A stretch of DNA of 64,000 nucleotides from Sarcomyxa edulis (lineage: Eukaryota; Basidiomycota; Agaricomycetes; Agaricales; Mycenaceae): positions 248,001 to 312,000 of the forward strand of contig QUOL01000009.1 of the NCBI GenBank assembly GCA_009761415.1. The letters run 5' to 3'. A program made the translations under genes and the position numbers. The notes under the pieces were generated by a model that was not told where the DNA came from, searched no databases, and saw only the letters and a list, made by a program, of their open reading frames with translations. The number at the start of each line of letters is the position of its first letter. The stretch's first letter is position 1. This document shows, piece after piece, positions 1 through 9,872 of the stretch.

Positions 1-53
1 TTGCAATGGCGAGTCTTTGTTTTGTACACCGAAATGCCGTTGATCCCATAGGT

Positions 54-317
54 TTAGCTGGCTCGGAACAATCTGAGATGAATATTTGTAGAAGCTGGAA
101 AGGCTATGGAATGTTGGGCACTACTTTATGGCTCCGTACATGCAACACGCGAAATTTCAATCAACTTGCCAGCATATCCTTCTTGAGGAAGCCATGGCTC
201 ATTCGAGGGTCCTTCATCACATCTGTTTTGGATATCTTGGCCGAAGTAAGTATGCATCACAGCGAAGACGACGAGGCCTGTGATGAAAGACGCTATGGGT
301 ATTACCTTGCTTGCCAA
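54..317 (-). CDS. Doubtful small hydrophobic protein
   Basis: I do not recognise this. A minus-strand frame opens at 317 with a hydrophobic N-terminal segment (ITGLVVFAV), suggesting one membrane helix or a signal anchor. A plausible intron (139 down to 104, GT-AG) joins it to a short second exon ending at 54, giving about 75 residues. No family signature is visible and the exon pair rests only on splice-site appearance. The stretch from 318 to 455, up to the copia-1 target site, shows nothing else. It could equally be chance coding. Confidence 0.2.
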
Positions 318-455
318 GGTTTCTCTCCGGGATCATAATTGGGACACTTTTCGACCAACCGGCGATTGCCGTCTAAGTCTCCCACGATACAACTTCCAAA
401 ATCGTCCACCCTGCTCACTGCATGCATCGTCGCATCCCATCCAAGGACTAGTACT

Positions 456-739
456 TATTGAGGTAGACGTTGTAGGATCAAGCGAGTCTGTCGGCGTCGG
501 GTCACGCGTCACATCACACATAGCGGATCATTCCCCGTTCGTGTCCGAAACACCTCAGTGCTTTAATATCACTGAGGTGTAAGTCCCTACAGTTATTTTA
601 CTAGTTCCCTTATCTAACATACCATTAGTTCTCTTCATTATTCTTAGGTACATATATATCTACTACAGTGCTTTAATATCACTGAGGTTTCTCTTCATTA
701 TTCTTAGTCTCTTCGGAATCTCGCATTCTCAATTCCATA
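456..739 (+). repeat. 5' LTR of copia-1, with intron-bearing repeat block
   Basis: A 42-nt block appears twice. Copy A is 556-578 plus 629-647, interrupted by 579-628, a 50-nt segment starting GTAAGT, containing the branch-like CTAAC and ending ATTAG. Copy B (666-707) is the uninterrupted sequence. A perfect 11-bp stem (550-560 with 570-580) encloses copy A and pairs the GT of the segment's donor. A TATA-like stretch (catatatatc) lies between the copies at 651-660, so transcription may start near copy B; this start is inferred only. Confidence 0.9.
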
Positions 740-753
740 GGTTATGGGCCCTG
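740..753 (+). other. Primer-binding site of copia-1 (half-tRNA type)
   Basis: ggttatgggccctg begins right at the LTR edge. Its first 12 bases are complementary to the anticodon stem-loop of eukaryotic initiator tRNA-Met, not to a tRNA 3' end. Drosophila copia is known to prime this way from a cleaved 5' half tRNA. The first ATG of gag-pol (744) lies inside the site. Confidence 0.8.
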
Positions 754-3700
754 GTACCTACGACACTATGTCCACAGCATCCTCTTCTCTCAAACTAGTC
801 AACCTACCTAAACTCAAGGAGGACAGCTCCAATTGGATCACCTACAAGGAGCGGATCCTCAACACATTGACTTCGAAGAGTCTCGCTCGACACGTCACCG
901 GTAGCGCTCGGAAGGCCGTCGAGATCGAGGAACGCGATGACGGAAAGTGGTACGTTCCCAAGACCACTTCTCCTCTCGACGAAGCCCAGATCGAAGAGTA
1001 CGAAGAAAAATTGGATAAATGGAGACAGAAGGAGGCGTCGGTCCGCGAGGTCATCTACGAGACCGTTAGTCAGTCGATGTTCTTACTTATCAAGAACGAA
1101 CCGACCGCGGCCGCACTCTGGAAGAAACTTGTATCCATCAATGAAGGAAAAGGTGATATGATTCAGATGAATACACTCACCAAGATGCAGCAGATGCGCT
1201 GTCCGGAGGGAGGCAACATCCGAGTCCACATCTCTCGGATGACCGAACTCCATGAGGAGCTCGCCGGAATGGGTGCTCCACTTACCGACGTACAATTTTC
1301 CACCTACATTCGCGCTTCATTACCCCCATCCTACCACTCCTTACTCACCTCCATCAACGCCACCTCTCGAATCACCGGAAAAGCGATTTCGAGCAGCGCC
1401 CTGATCCAAGAGATCTACGAGGCAGCTGACGACGCTACCGTAACGAAATCGAACGTTGAACAGGAGGGAAACTCGGCCCTAGCCGCGTTTAAAGGGAAGG
1501 GAAAAGGAAAAGGTCGAGGGGGAGAGTCCAAGTCAAAAGGGGAGAAGTACTGTTCAGTCTGCAAGAAAAAGGGTTATCATACCAAGGAGGATTGTTGGGC
1601 TAAAGGAGGAGGAAAGGAGGGTCAGGCTCCGGAATGGTACTTGAAGAAGAAAGGGGAGGATACCTCCGCCAAAGCGAATATCGCGGTCGATGAACACGAC
1701 ATCGCCTTCTTCCTAGACCTCGGAGCTCAGGACGACGATCTCGATAACGTCGCTCTTGTCATTACCTCTGATTTCCAATCCGCCGCCCTCACCGCACCGA
1801 AAACGTCGAACGGCGTCATCCTCGATAGTGGTGCTAGTCGTCACTTTACTGGGGATAGATCGAGTATGGTGAACTTTGTCGAAATCCCGGGTTCACCAGT
1901 ACGCGCCGCCGACGGTCGCACCTTCAGCGCGACAGGTCGCGGAGACGTTCAAACCTATCTTCCTATGGGTGACGGAGTCAAACCAACTCCAGTTACTATC
2001 CGAAACGTCTATTACTCACCTCAAATGGCGTTCACCCTTGTTTCCGTCAGCCGAATGGACCGAGCGAAGTTCATTCTCCATATCGAGGATGGAATCTGTG
2101 AAATCAGAACTCCTAAACCAAATTCTCGAGTTATCGGAAGGATCCCCGAAAGCAGAGGACTTTACCGTATCAATTCTACACCTACTATTCCCGATCTCGT
2201 TTCCATCGCCAACGTCGCATCTAAGGTCATGTCCATATCAGAACTACACCGTAAAATGGGTCATGTAAACCACGACGACTTACGCAAAATGGTCACGGAC
2301 GGATTAGTGGAAGGCATCGAGTTGGATATCGACTCGGAGCCTGAGTTTTGCTCGTCCTGCATTCAGGCAAAAGCAACTCGTAAACCCTTTCCAAAGCAGA
2401 GTGAGCACAACCACTCTTACCAGGCTTATGGAGAGAAGATCGTTACCGATCTCTGGGGGGCTGCTCAAGTCACCTCGTTGGGTGGTCACAACTACTTCGT
2501 CTGTTACCTGGATCTCTGGAGTCACGAGGAGAAGGCGTATTTTCTCCGTCTTAAATCCGACGCGTTCGAGACCTACAAAAAGTACGAAGCCTGGGTAAAA
2601 GTCCAACGTAATTCAGTCATCAAGATCCTTGGTTCAGATCGAGGGGGAGAATTTACCTCAAAAGAATTCAACGACCATCTCGAGTACGCCGGAACGATTC
2701 GTCACCTAAACGTACACGACTCTTCGCAATCGAACGGAGCGTCCGAACGTGCGAATCGGACCCATCTAGAATGCGCCCGAGCGATGTTATTCGCCGCCGG
2801 TCTCCCGAAATATCTCTGGGCGGAAGCCATCGGCCACTCCATATGGATCCGGAATCGGGCTCCCACACGCGCGATACCCGAGGCGATGACTCCCCACGAG
2901 AAGGCGACTGGTGAGAAGCCCGATTTGACGAACCTACTTGAGTGGGGGACGTCAGTTTGGGTGAAACAGCTAGATGTAAAGAAACTCGAACCTCGAGCTG
3001 CAGAAGGTCGTTTTGTGGGTTATGATGTGGAGTCCAAGGGCTATAGGGTGTACTGGCCTAAAAAGCGTTCTGTTACAGTGGAAAGGGACATTTATTTCGA
3101 TAGGAATGAAGTCCTAGAGCCTGGGACCACTCAGGTTGAGGGGGGGAAGGACTCAGATCTTTTTGATCCTAACCCTAGCACCCCGCCTGTTCCTGTGGCT
3201 CCAGAACCCGAAGTACTCCCTAAACGCGAGCCAGAGGAGCTAAAAAACGATGAAAAGGACTCACATACCTTGCCAGATCATCAAAACTCCGAAATTCCCA
3301 ACACTGACAGCTCTCCTCCACCAGAACTTCCCCAAAACACCTCCAAACCCATTCCAACTCCCTCCATTCACTCAGAGGACTCAAACGTCGATGATAACGA
3401 TCCTAAACCTCGCCTAGGACGAGGCCAACGAGCCAGGAAACCAGTTGGATACTACAAGCAACTGGTGGATGGGAAAATTGATCCGAGGGTTGCAGAGATG
3501 GCCGAGATGATGGATTTTGCTGGGGAAGCGGATTTCGAGGCTGAGGGACTTGATGTAGAGGCCAGTGGGTGTCCAGGAAGTGCTGAGGACGAGTGGTTTG
3601 GAAAGGTAGTGGAATTCGCGCTGGTGGGAGAAGATGCAATGGAGCCGAGTAGTGTGATCGAAGCCTTGGAAGGCCCGAAGTCACATGAGTGGACCGACGC

Positions 3701-5228
3701 GATCGAGGCCGAACTTTCCCAAATCGAGAAAGTCAATACCTGGGAACTCGTCGACCTACCTCCAGGCGCCAACGTCATCAAATGCCGGTACGTTTTCCGT
3801 CATAAACGCGACGCTAACGGAAATATTTCGAAGTACAAAGCCAGACTCGTCGCCAAAGGATTTACACAAGTCCACGGCGTCGACTACCTCGAAACCTTCG
3901 CGCCGGTCGTAAAACTTCCCACTCTCCGTGCTCTCTTCGCTGTTGGGGCTAGTAAAGGCGCCGTGATACAACAAGCCGACGTCAAAAACGCCTATCTCAA
4001 CGCCATGCTCCGGGAACTTCTCTTCATGGAGCTACCACCAGAATATGAACGTTTCCGCCAACTCCCACTTATCAAGGTCAAAAATCGTCTCGTTTGCCGT
4101 CTATTTCGCGCCCTCTATGGAACGAAGCAAGGTGGGCACGAATGGTACCAGGATCTCAAGGGGAAATTTCTCCTCCTTGGCTACACTGTCTGCTCAGCCG
4201 ACGAAGCCGTTTTCTATAAATTCTCAGGTGACAAATACACCATCGTCGCCGCTGCCACTGACGACTTCACCATCATTGCCGAATCCGTCGAGTCTGCTGA
4301 ACTTATCAAGAGACAGCTAAACTCATTCTACGAGCTCGTCGATCTCGGAGATATCAACTGGCTACTCGGAATCAGCATAAAACGCAATCTCGAGGCCAAA
4401 ACCATTTCTCTCAGCCAAACCGCGTACATCGACCAAATCGTCAAACGGATGGGACTACAGGACGCAGCAACCGTCGTTACTCCACTTGAACCAGGAATCG
4501 ACCTTAGCTACGATTCACCTGCCCTATCTCCTCAAGTTCTCAGTCCGGTCGAAAAGTCAAAATATCGAGAAGCTATTGGCTCCCTCATGTACGTCGCTTT
4601 AGCAACTCGTCCTGACATCGCATTTCCAGTATCCATGCTCTCCAAATTCATGGAGAAGCCACATACCACCCATTGGAAGGCAGTCCAGCGTGTTTTCAAG
4701 TATCTGAAGGGTACTCGGAACTTCGTTCTCATCCTCGGAGGCGACCACATTGACCTCTATGGATATTCCGACGCAGATTGGGCATCCCAGATGGATCGTC
4801 ACTCCATTTCGGGTTTTGTCTTTTTCGTAGGGATTGGAGCAATCTCGTGGAGCGCTAAGAAGCAGCCCATCGTCACTCTCTCCAGTACCGAGTCCGAATA
4901 CGTCGCCCTCACACACGCTGCAAAGGACTTGATTTGGCTTCGTAAACTTTTACTTGAACTTTCTTTTCTTTCGAATGATTCTACTATTCTTTTCTCAGAT
5001 AATCAAGGAGCTATTCGTTTAACAAAGGATTCCACTTTCCATGCACGTACCAAACACATCGACATCCGTTTTCACTTCATTCGCGAAACCGTCGCATCCG
5101 GACAACTCACCATTCCTTACTGCCCCACGGACGAAATGATCGCAGACATTTTCACCAAACCCTTAGGACGTACCAAGCTTCACAAATTTCGTTCGCTTCT
5201 TGGTTTGGAACCCCGACAGTCTGCTTGA
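744..5228 (+). CDS. copia-1 Gag-Pol polyprotein
   Basis: One open frame of 1494 codons encodes all functions needed to copy and insert the element. Visible in order: a Gag-like helical region; a CCHC zinc knuckle near residue 270 (CSVCKKKGYHTKEDC); a basic GKGKGKGRGG run before it; an aspartic protease DSGASRH near 361; a pre-integrase zinc domain (HRKMGH near 502, CSSC near 535); an integrase core starting with VTDLWG near 569; reverse transcriptase from about 970, including YLNAMLRELLFMELP; and RNase H (SDADWA near 1342, ending near DNQGAIRLTK). The RT active-site motif reads ATDD in place of YVDD, keeping both aspartates. The Met at 768 is a more likely start than 744, which overlaps the primer site. 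There is no Gag-Pol frameshift, which is normal for copia elements. No defects seen. Confidence 0.95.
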   Translation: MGPGTYDTMSTASSSLKLVNLPKLKEDSSNWITYKERILNTLTSKSLARHVTGSARKAVEIEERDDGKWYVPKTTSPLDEAQIEEYEEKLDKWRQKEASVREVIYETVSQSMFLLIKNEPTAAALWKKLVSINEGKGDMIQMNTLTKMQQMRCPEGGNIRVHISRMTELHEELAGMGAPLTDVQFSTYIRASLPPSYHSLLTSINATSRITGKAISSSALIQEIYEAADDATVTKSNVEQEGNSALAAFKGKGKGKGRGGESKSKGEKYCSVCKKKGYHTKEDCWAKGGGKEGQAPEWYLKKKGEDTSAKANIAVDEHDIAFFLDLGAQDDDLDNVALVITSDFQSAALTAPKTSNGVILDSGASRHFTGDRSSMVNFVEIPGSPVRAADGRTFSATGRGDVQTYLPMGDGVKPTPVTIRNVYYSPQMAFTLVSVSRMDRAKFILHIEDGICEIRTPKPNSRVIGRIPESRGLYRINSTPTIPDLVSIANVASKVMSISELHRKMGHVNHDDLRKMVTDGLVEGIELDIDSEPEFCSSCIQAKATRKPFPKQSEHNHSYQAYGEKIVTDLWGAAQVTSLGGHNYFVCYLDLWSHEEKAYFLRLKSDAFETYKKYEAWVKVQRNSVIKILGSDRGGEFTSKEFNDHLEYAGTIRHLNVHDSSQSNGASERANRTHLECARAMLFAAGLPKYLWAEAIGHSIWIRNRAPTRAIPEAMTPHEKATGEKPDLTNLLEWGTSVWVKQLDVKKLEPRAAEGRFVGYDVESKGYRVYWPKKRSVTVERDIYFDRNEVLEPGTTQVEGGKDSDLFDPNPSTPPVPVAPEPEVLPKREPEELKNDEKDSHTLPDHQNSEIPNTDSSPPPELPQNTSKPIPTPSIHSEDSNVDDNDPKPRLGRGQRARKPVGYYKQLVDGKIDPRVAEMAEMMDFAGEADFEAEGLDVEASGCPGSAEDEWFGKVVEFALVGEDAMEPSSVIEALEGPKSHEWTDAIEAELSQIEKVNTWELVDLPPGANVIKCRYVFRHKRDANGNISKYKARLVAKGFTQVHGVDYLETFAPVVKLPTLRALFAVGASKGAVIQQADVKNAYLNAMLRELLFMELPPEYERFRQLPLIKVKNRLVCRLFRALYGTKQGGHEWYQDLKGKFLLLGYTVCSADEAVFYKFSGDKYTIVAAATDDFTIIAESVESAELIKRQLNSFYELVDLGDINWLLGISIKRNLEAKTISLSQTAYIDQIVKRMGLQDAATVVTPLEPGIDLSYDSPALSPQVLSPVEKSKYREAIGSLMYVALATRPDIAFPVSMLSKFMEKPHTTHWKAVQRVFKYLKGTRNFVLILGGDHIDLYGYSDADWASQMDRHSISGFVFFVGIGAISWSAKKQPIVTLSSTESEYVALTHAAKDLIWLRKLLLELSFLSNDSTILFSDNQGAIRLTKDSTFHARTKHIDIRFHFIRETVASGQLTIPYCPTDEMIADIFTKPLGRTKLHKFRSLLGLEPRQSA

Positions 5229-5235
5229 GGGGGAG
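5226..5235 (+). other. Polypurine tract of copia-1
   Basis: The purine run gagggggag lies directly upstream of the 3' LTR and overlaps the gag-pol stop. It is the expected plus-strand primer. copia-2 has a related gagtgggag in the same place. Confidence 0.75.
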
Positions 5236-5519
5236 TATTGAGGTAGACGTTGTAGGATCAAGCGAGTCTGTCGGCGTCGGGTCACGCGTCACATCACACA
5301 TAGCGGATCATTCCCCGTTCGTGTCCGAAACACCTCAGTGCTTTAATATCACTGAGGTGTAAGTCCCTACAGTTATTTTACTAGTTCCCTTATCTAACAT
5401 ACCATTAGTTCTCTTCATTATTCTTAGGTACATATATATCTACTACAGTGCTTTAATATCACTGAGGTTTCTCTTCATTATTCTTAGTCTCTTCGGAATC
5501 TCGCATTCTCAATTCCATA
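5236..5519 (+). repeat. 3' LTR of copia-1
   Basis: Identical to the 5' LTR over all 284 bases, including both block copies, the intron-like segment (5359-5408) and the hairpin. It is followed by the target duplication gtact. Confidence 0.95.
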
Positions 5520-5524
5520 GTACT

Positions 5525-7883
5525 GTGATGATTTGAACCACTATCTACTGCGTTCAAGGTCTTCACTTTCAAGTGTCATCGAACTCTACATCAATACAAT
5601 CCTATACTTGGTTACACTTGTCTCTCGAATTAGCCTGTCTCTCGAATTAGCCTTTCGTCAAGTCATTCCGAAAGACCAAAGATCCGAACGGGAACGTATA
5701 GAAGGTACTAAGTATCGAGGAGCCTCTAGCGACAAACTACCAGGGAACTCATTGATCGTCGAGGTGTACAAACAAACACATGGGATGTCAAACTCATGTT
5801 CTCCATCGACTCGGACGCCGCCCGAGAACAAATACACTGTTCAACATCTCGCAAGCAGCAATCCCAACAGCACACGCTCAGGCGTATCATCTTCCCGAGA
5901 GAGGAACGTAAATAAGTACTAAGCAATGGTACGCGCAGTTTGGTGCCTTTGACTGTTGACTCGCCGTTGACGCCATTCATTCCTCAACGTATAGCCAGAA
6001 ATACGGTCCGAGATGCCCCTTCCCTGAGGAAAAATATAGCATCGTCAACGCGGTCTTGGTGTAACGCGATTTCGGGAGGTCGAACCGACGACGAGTACGA
6101 AATGCTTTGTCCCGGAACCATCAACGCACTAAACTTATGTCAAGCCTCACACCAGAAATTTCCCGCGACGTGTACACTTATGGTCATCATATTGGTCCGT
6201 CTCATAACAACTCTAGATTAGCCATCGTAAGTACGGTACGCTGTCTCGACATATTTGCCCCATTATTATTGAATTAGCCTCGAACAATCGACTTCCTGCT
6301 GCCCCCTTCCATTTGCCATAGAATGCTCTCAAGTAGGTCGGCATCGCGCATTTCCCTCCATCGAACTTCGAAAGATTGTGGAAGTCTCTCAGACGACTGC
6401 ATGCGGTTTTCTTTCCTACCAGTTTGGGCCCAGTTGGAGAGCCTAGGATTTTGACATCTCTTTACGATGATAGAGTCCTGCATCACCGGACCCGATGACG
6501 ACAAAAAGCGAGAGAAACGCGTCGCCTTCTGCTCTACAAGTCTGTCAGTATTTGTCATTTCTCACGAGGCTTGATGAATAGCGAGAACTGACCTACATGT
6601 ACTTATAGGACCGAGGGATATTCTTTTGGAAGCGACTTCACCTCAAATTTCACCTCAACTCATGCAGGAGCACGTCAATGTAGCGAGACGCGCCGAGTGT
6701 GCGCCTGCAACGCGTCACTGTTGTAAAATCTCACCACTGGAAACTGACCCGGCCCTCGCTTGGTCGACGATGGATTGAACAATGTACTCAAAGCTAATCT
6801 GCATGGGGAGTAGCTATCGACTCGGCGACGAAGCATGGATCTTTTACATCATCGTTGGCGATTCATTATCTGGCCTCTCGAGACGTGTATCGAGGTGCAA
6901 TGAAGAACTTGAACACATCAAAATTTACTATCCGTTCTTGCCCAACAGATTATATATGTATTGACAACCTTTGCGGTAAGTCCACATGGTCGACTTTCTC
7001 TCGGATTATCATACTGATCATTGCATTGTCTTCCAGACGAAGAAATCAACGGGATTCACCTACCTTACCCCGAGAGCTCGGTCGGTGACTCAAAGGTTTC
7101 ATAGGGCACACCCGTCTTCCTCTTTTGACGCGTCCGCCGTACTATTGTGTCAATCGCTGTTCGAAGACATGAACCCAGGTTTCAAATTTGGCGAAACCAC
7201 TTGCCTTCACGGGGGAGGACCCCATCGGTATTCCACTCAGCGGACTAAGACATTATCTAGGTCTACGATCGCACCGAACTGACATAGCTAGTAGTATTGA
7301 TGATCATAATACCCAGTCCATGCCTGTGTGGCACCACTCTCGACACGTGCAACGCCGCCCATTGGCTTTGAAGCTCTCCCCACTCGTCCCAAGTTTCTTG
7401 CACTGTTGCCTAATCTTGTTTAGCTGCAGGACTCTTAATCCTCAAAAGCCTCATATAATTTGTTGTGCTTTACCTAGAGACAGAAGTTGCAGTAGACATC
7501 GGCACAAACCGCGCTCAGAGATGGTTTAAGTACAATAAATTCCGAGATCAATGATCACAAGAGGGAAAAATGTTCAAAATGTTCAGACATCGGCGAGCAA
7601 GGTTTGCGCTGCTGCAAGCAGCACTTCAACGAGTGTAAAGGTCCACAAAAATTTCGGGTGGACGTATATTTCCGCCCTTATTAGGATCTCACCCTTTAAC
7701 ACAACAGATCACAGAATCGGACTGGCTCGGAACGCGTCCAAAACTTGATTGAAATTTGCTACGCGCCGCTGGAGATCTTGCTAGCTGTGGTAAAATTCTG
7801 TTCGATTTCGCGTTTCCGATATCACACTCAAACCTTTCTTTTGTTATTGTTCGTCTCCCAATTTCTCTCGGAAAGTTGACAGA
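5525..7883. other. 2.4-kb stretch without a convincing gene
   Basis: Short frames occur on both strands, but none has a recognisable domain or a consistent set of splice sites. The longest minus frame (6274-6558, 94 codons) ends in an acidic/basic stretch I cannot assign. A 17-nt direct repeat (tgtctctcgaattagcc) lies near 5619-5653. It could hold a decayed gene. Confidence 0.5.
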
Positions 7884-8434
7884 ATGGACGACTCCGACCT
7901 CGGGACATTCTCCGATCTGTCTCTTTCAGATAGCAGTACTCTATTTGGACTAGATGTACCCATCAGACACCTCAAGTCACCGGAGACGGATCATCTACCA
8001 AGGCTAGATATACAAAGTCATCCCTAGCTCGCTTACGCCGTGACAAGGCAGCTATTGGAAACAGGTTTCTCCTCATATCTCGCCTTCTCATTGAACTTCT
8101 ATGCACTATCGATGTATCGGACGATTCCGACGCGGGTCGCGTATCCACGTATTTTGAACGATCAGAGGGCTGTCCAAAGCCTTTCTGTCCCATGACTCTA
8201 CCACATTCCCCGTTATCGCGATCTAATCATCGTGGGCGTCCATTGGCCATTCTAGCTCAGAACCGAAAGGATCGCCTCCTTCCTGTTATGCGATCCTGTC
8301 ATCACTCCATTGCTAGAGAGAACCTAGAGTCTGAGGTCGAGGTTGACCTTCCAACAGTCTATGGATGTATGACCTCCAGAGAATCTTGTGGCAACACAAA
8401 TGTCTATTCTAACCCAACGTTCTCGATCTCGTGA
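7884..8434 (+). CDS. Hypothetical Ser/Asp-rich N-terminus protein
   Basis: I do not recognise the family. The ATG at 7884 opens an acidic, serine-rich start (DDSDLGTFSDLSLSDSS). A 47-nt GT-AG intron (7956-8002) joins it in frame to a second exon open to the TGA at 8432-8434, giving about 167 residues. The second exon contains a basic stretch (ARLRRDK) followed by a leucine-rich segment (LLISRLLIELL). It stands alone, 270 bp upstream of lectin gene 1. The call rests on the long open second exon and one good intron; transcription data would be needed to be sure. Confidence 0.4.
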
Positions 8435-8655
8435 TAGCTTCGGCGTACTCGGGAGGCAGATATGGCTGCCATATACACCTATTGGCAGTGCGTATGATCC
8501 ATAAGCTCGCGCAGATCACCTCCATTCATGTCAACCTCATCCCGTTAGCTTTACCAAGAACCACGAAGACAGAACAAACCAAGAACAAATCAACACGAGA
8601 CTAGAATGAAGCTTTCCATGACGTTCCTCTGACGACAATACTCATCTATCCATTC

Positions 8656-8665
8656 ATTATAAAGA
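8656..8665 (+). promoter_or_regulatory. TATA-like element of lectin gene 1
   Basis: cattataaag lies about 45 bp upstream of the lectin 1 start codon at 8704. Position and sequence fit a fungal core promoter with a short leader. Confidence 0.45.
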
Positions 8666-8703
8666 TCACTGCCAGTCGACGGGCAACTCCTTCCATCACC
8701 ACC

Positions 8704-9362
8704 ATGTGTATCTCATCTGGAAACAAATATAAAATCACCAACGTCAAAGGTGGAACTGTCCTCGACCTCTCCGGGGCCGACAACAAATCCAGTGCGTCTC
8801 TCCATACATATCACATCGATTGGCATGGGCATTGACACCTTCACAGTCATAGGATATGAATACAAAGATGGTGAAAACCAACATGTATATATCGCGTTTA
8901 TTTTCTTTAGAGACCTAAAGTCACTGATCTCTGGGCCTCAGTGGCTTCTCGAAGAAACTGGGTCTGGGTGGACGTTGAAAAACTACGGTAACGGTGCATA
9001 TCTCGGCATCGAAGGCCTTCCAGAAAACGGGTTGCCTGTAGTCGGCACCTCCAACTCTATCGAGTGGCAGATCTGGCCTGACGAGCAGGACTCAAGCGTA
9101 CATAGGTGAGGTCATACATCTGTTGCCATCCTATCTCCGTGATGTTCAACTCAGCTAACGCTGGAATTTACTCTAGGATCTGTGTCCCGGGCACTACCCA
9201 GGAAGTTGATCTGTCTGATCACGGAAACTCAACCCCTGGAACTCCTGTCACGCTCTGGACCAAATGGGAGGGTACGAATCAGACTTGGAGATTTGAAGAA
9301 GGCAAGAGCTTGTTTACTTTTTCTGCACTTTCGTCGTTGATGGGACGAGATATCTAGTCTAA
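8704..9362 (+). CDS. Ricin-B/CCL2-like beta-trefoil lectin, paralog 1
   Basis: Encodes about 139 residues in five exons: 8704-8791, 8847-8884, 8942-9105, 9177-9301 and 9358-9362. The order KYKITN, GTVLDLSGAD, IIGY, ENQ.WLLE, YLGIEG, WQIWPDE and TPGTPVTLW..NQTW repeats the QxW-type trefoil pattern of small mushroom lectins such as Coprinopsis CCL2, which bind fucosylated or other glycans and act in defence against animals that feed on fungi. No signal peptide, so cytosolic. The last intron must use a GC donor (9302, gcaag) to reach the 5-nt final exon, giving the family's C-terminal V-stop; reading through gives a longer, unlikely tail. All five exon lengths equal those of paralog 2. Glycan specificity is not readable here. 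Confidence 0.8.
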
Positions 9363-9872
9363 TCTACAAGTGACGTAAAGTTCTCAATGCTCATGTACTA
9401 AAATCTAGTTCTCCTCAAGAATACAAATTGCATGGTTTCGCTCTCGAGTCTGCACTCAGGTCTAGTGCGAGTGTGCCATCCCTTGTACATGAGAACCCAT
9501 CTCTTCGAGGCATCATTGGAGCATTGTGTTTGCAGTGCATCGACGCCGACTTCAGTCTCGCAATCAACCAATAATCGCTCCTCGGGGTATCCTGCTTAAA
9601 ATCACATTTTGCCTACTTTCGATTCATAGAGTCAAACCAACTAGCTTCCATGCTCGATGGATCCGGAGACGAGCGCCCTTCTAGGCTGGCCAACTTTATA
9701 TGAACCATGTGGAGGCCTACGCAAAGCTTCGGTGCGATAAGAGTGCCACAATTATGACGTCTACTTACGTTTCTACCGAGCGGATCTTATGCTAATATTT
9801 ATTCTTTACAGGATATAAGGTATAGGTGTAAATTCAACGCCTCCTTGAGCAGTCTTTCCCCCAACCCGAGAA
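9363..9872. other. Intergenic spacer between lectin paralogs
   Basis: 510 bp holding the 3' end of lectin 1 and the promoter of lectin 2. No ORF of note. I see no clear TATA box near 9830; short AT-rich tracts lie at 9790-9810. Confidence 0.5.

Larger units (their letters stand above)
456..5519 (+). mobile_element. Complete Ty1/copia LTR retrotransposon (copia-1)
   Basis: A 5064-bp element is flanked by the 5-bp target duplication gtact (451-455 and 5520-5524). The two 284-bp LTRs (456-739, 5236-5519) are identical by eye, meaning a recent insertion. The internal region has a primer-binding site directly after the LTR, a single uninterrupted gag-pol frame, and a purine-rich tract ending in gggag directly before the 3' LTR. 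Domain order (integrase before reverse transcriptase) places it in Pseudoviridae/Ty1-copia. The LTR ends are TAT...ATA rather than the usual TG...CA. Nothing inside is broken, so it may be active. Confidence 0.96.

Noticed and set aside
456..739. Simple tandem duplication as the explanation for the LTR repeat blocks
   Set aside because: A plain duplication would not omit a segment with exact GT-AG edges, and not in the same place in two LTR families of different sequence. Insertion of an intron-like element into copy A remains possible and is listed as untested.
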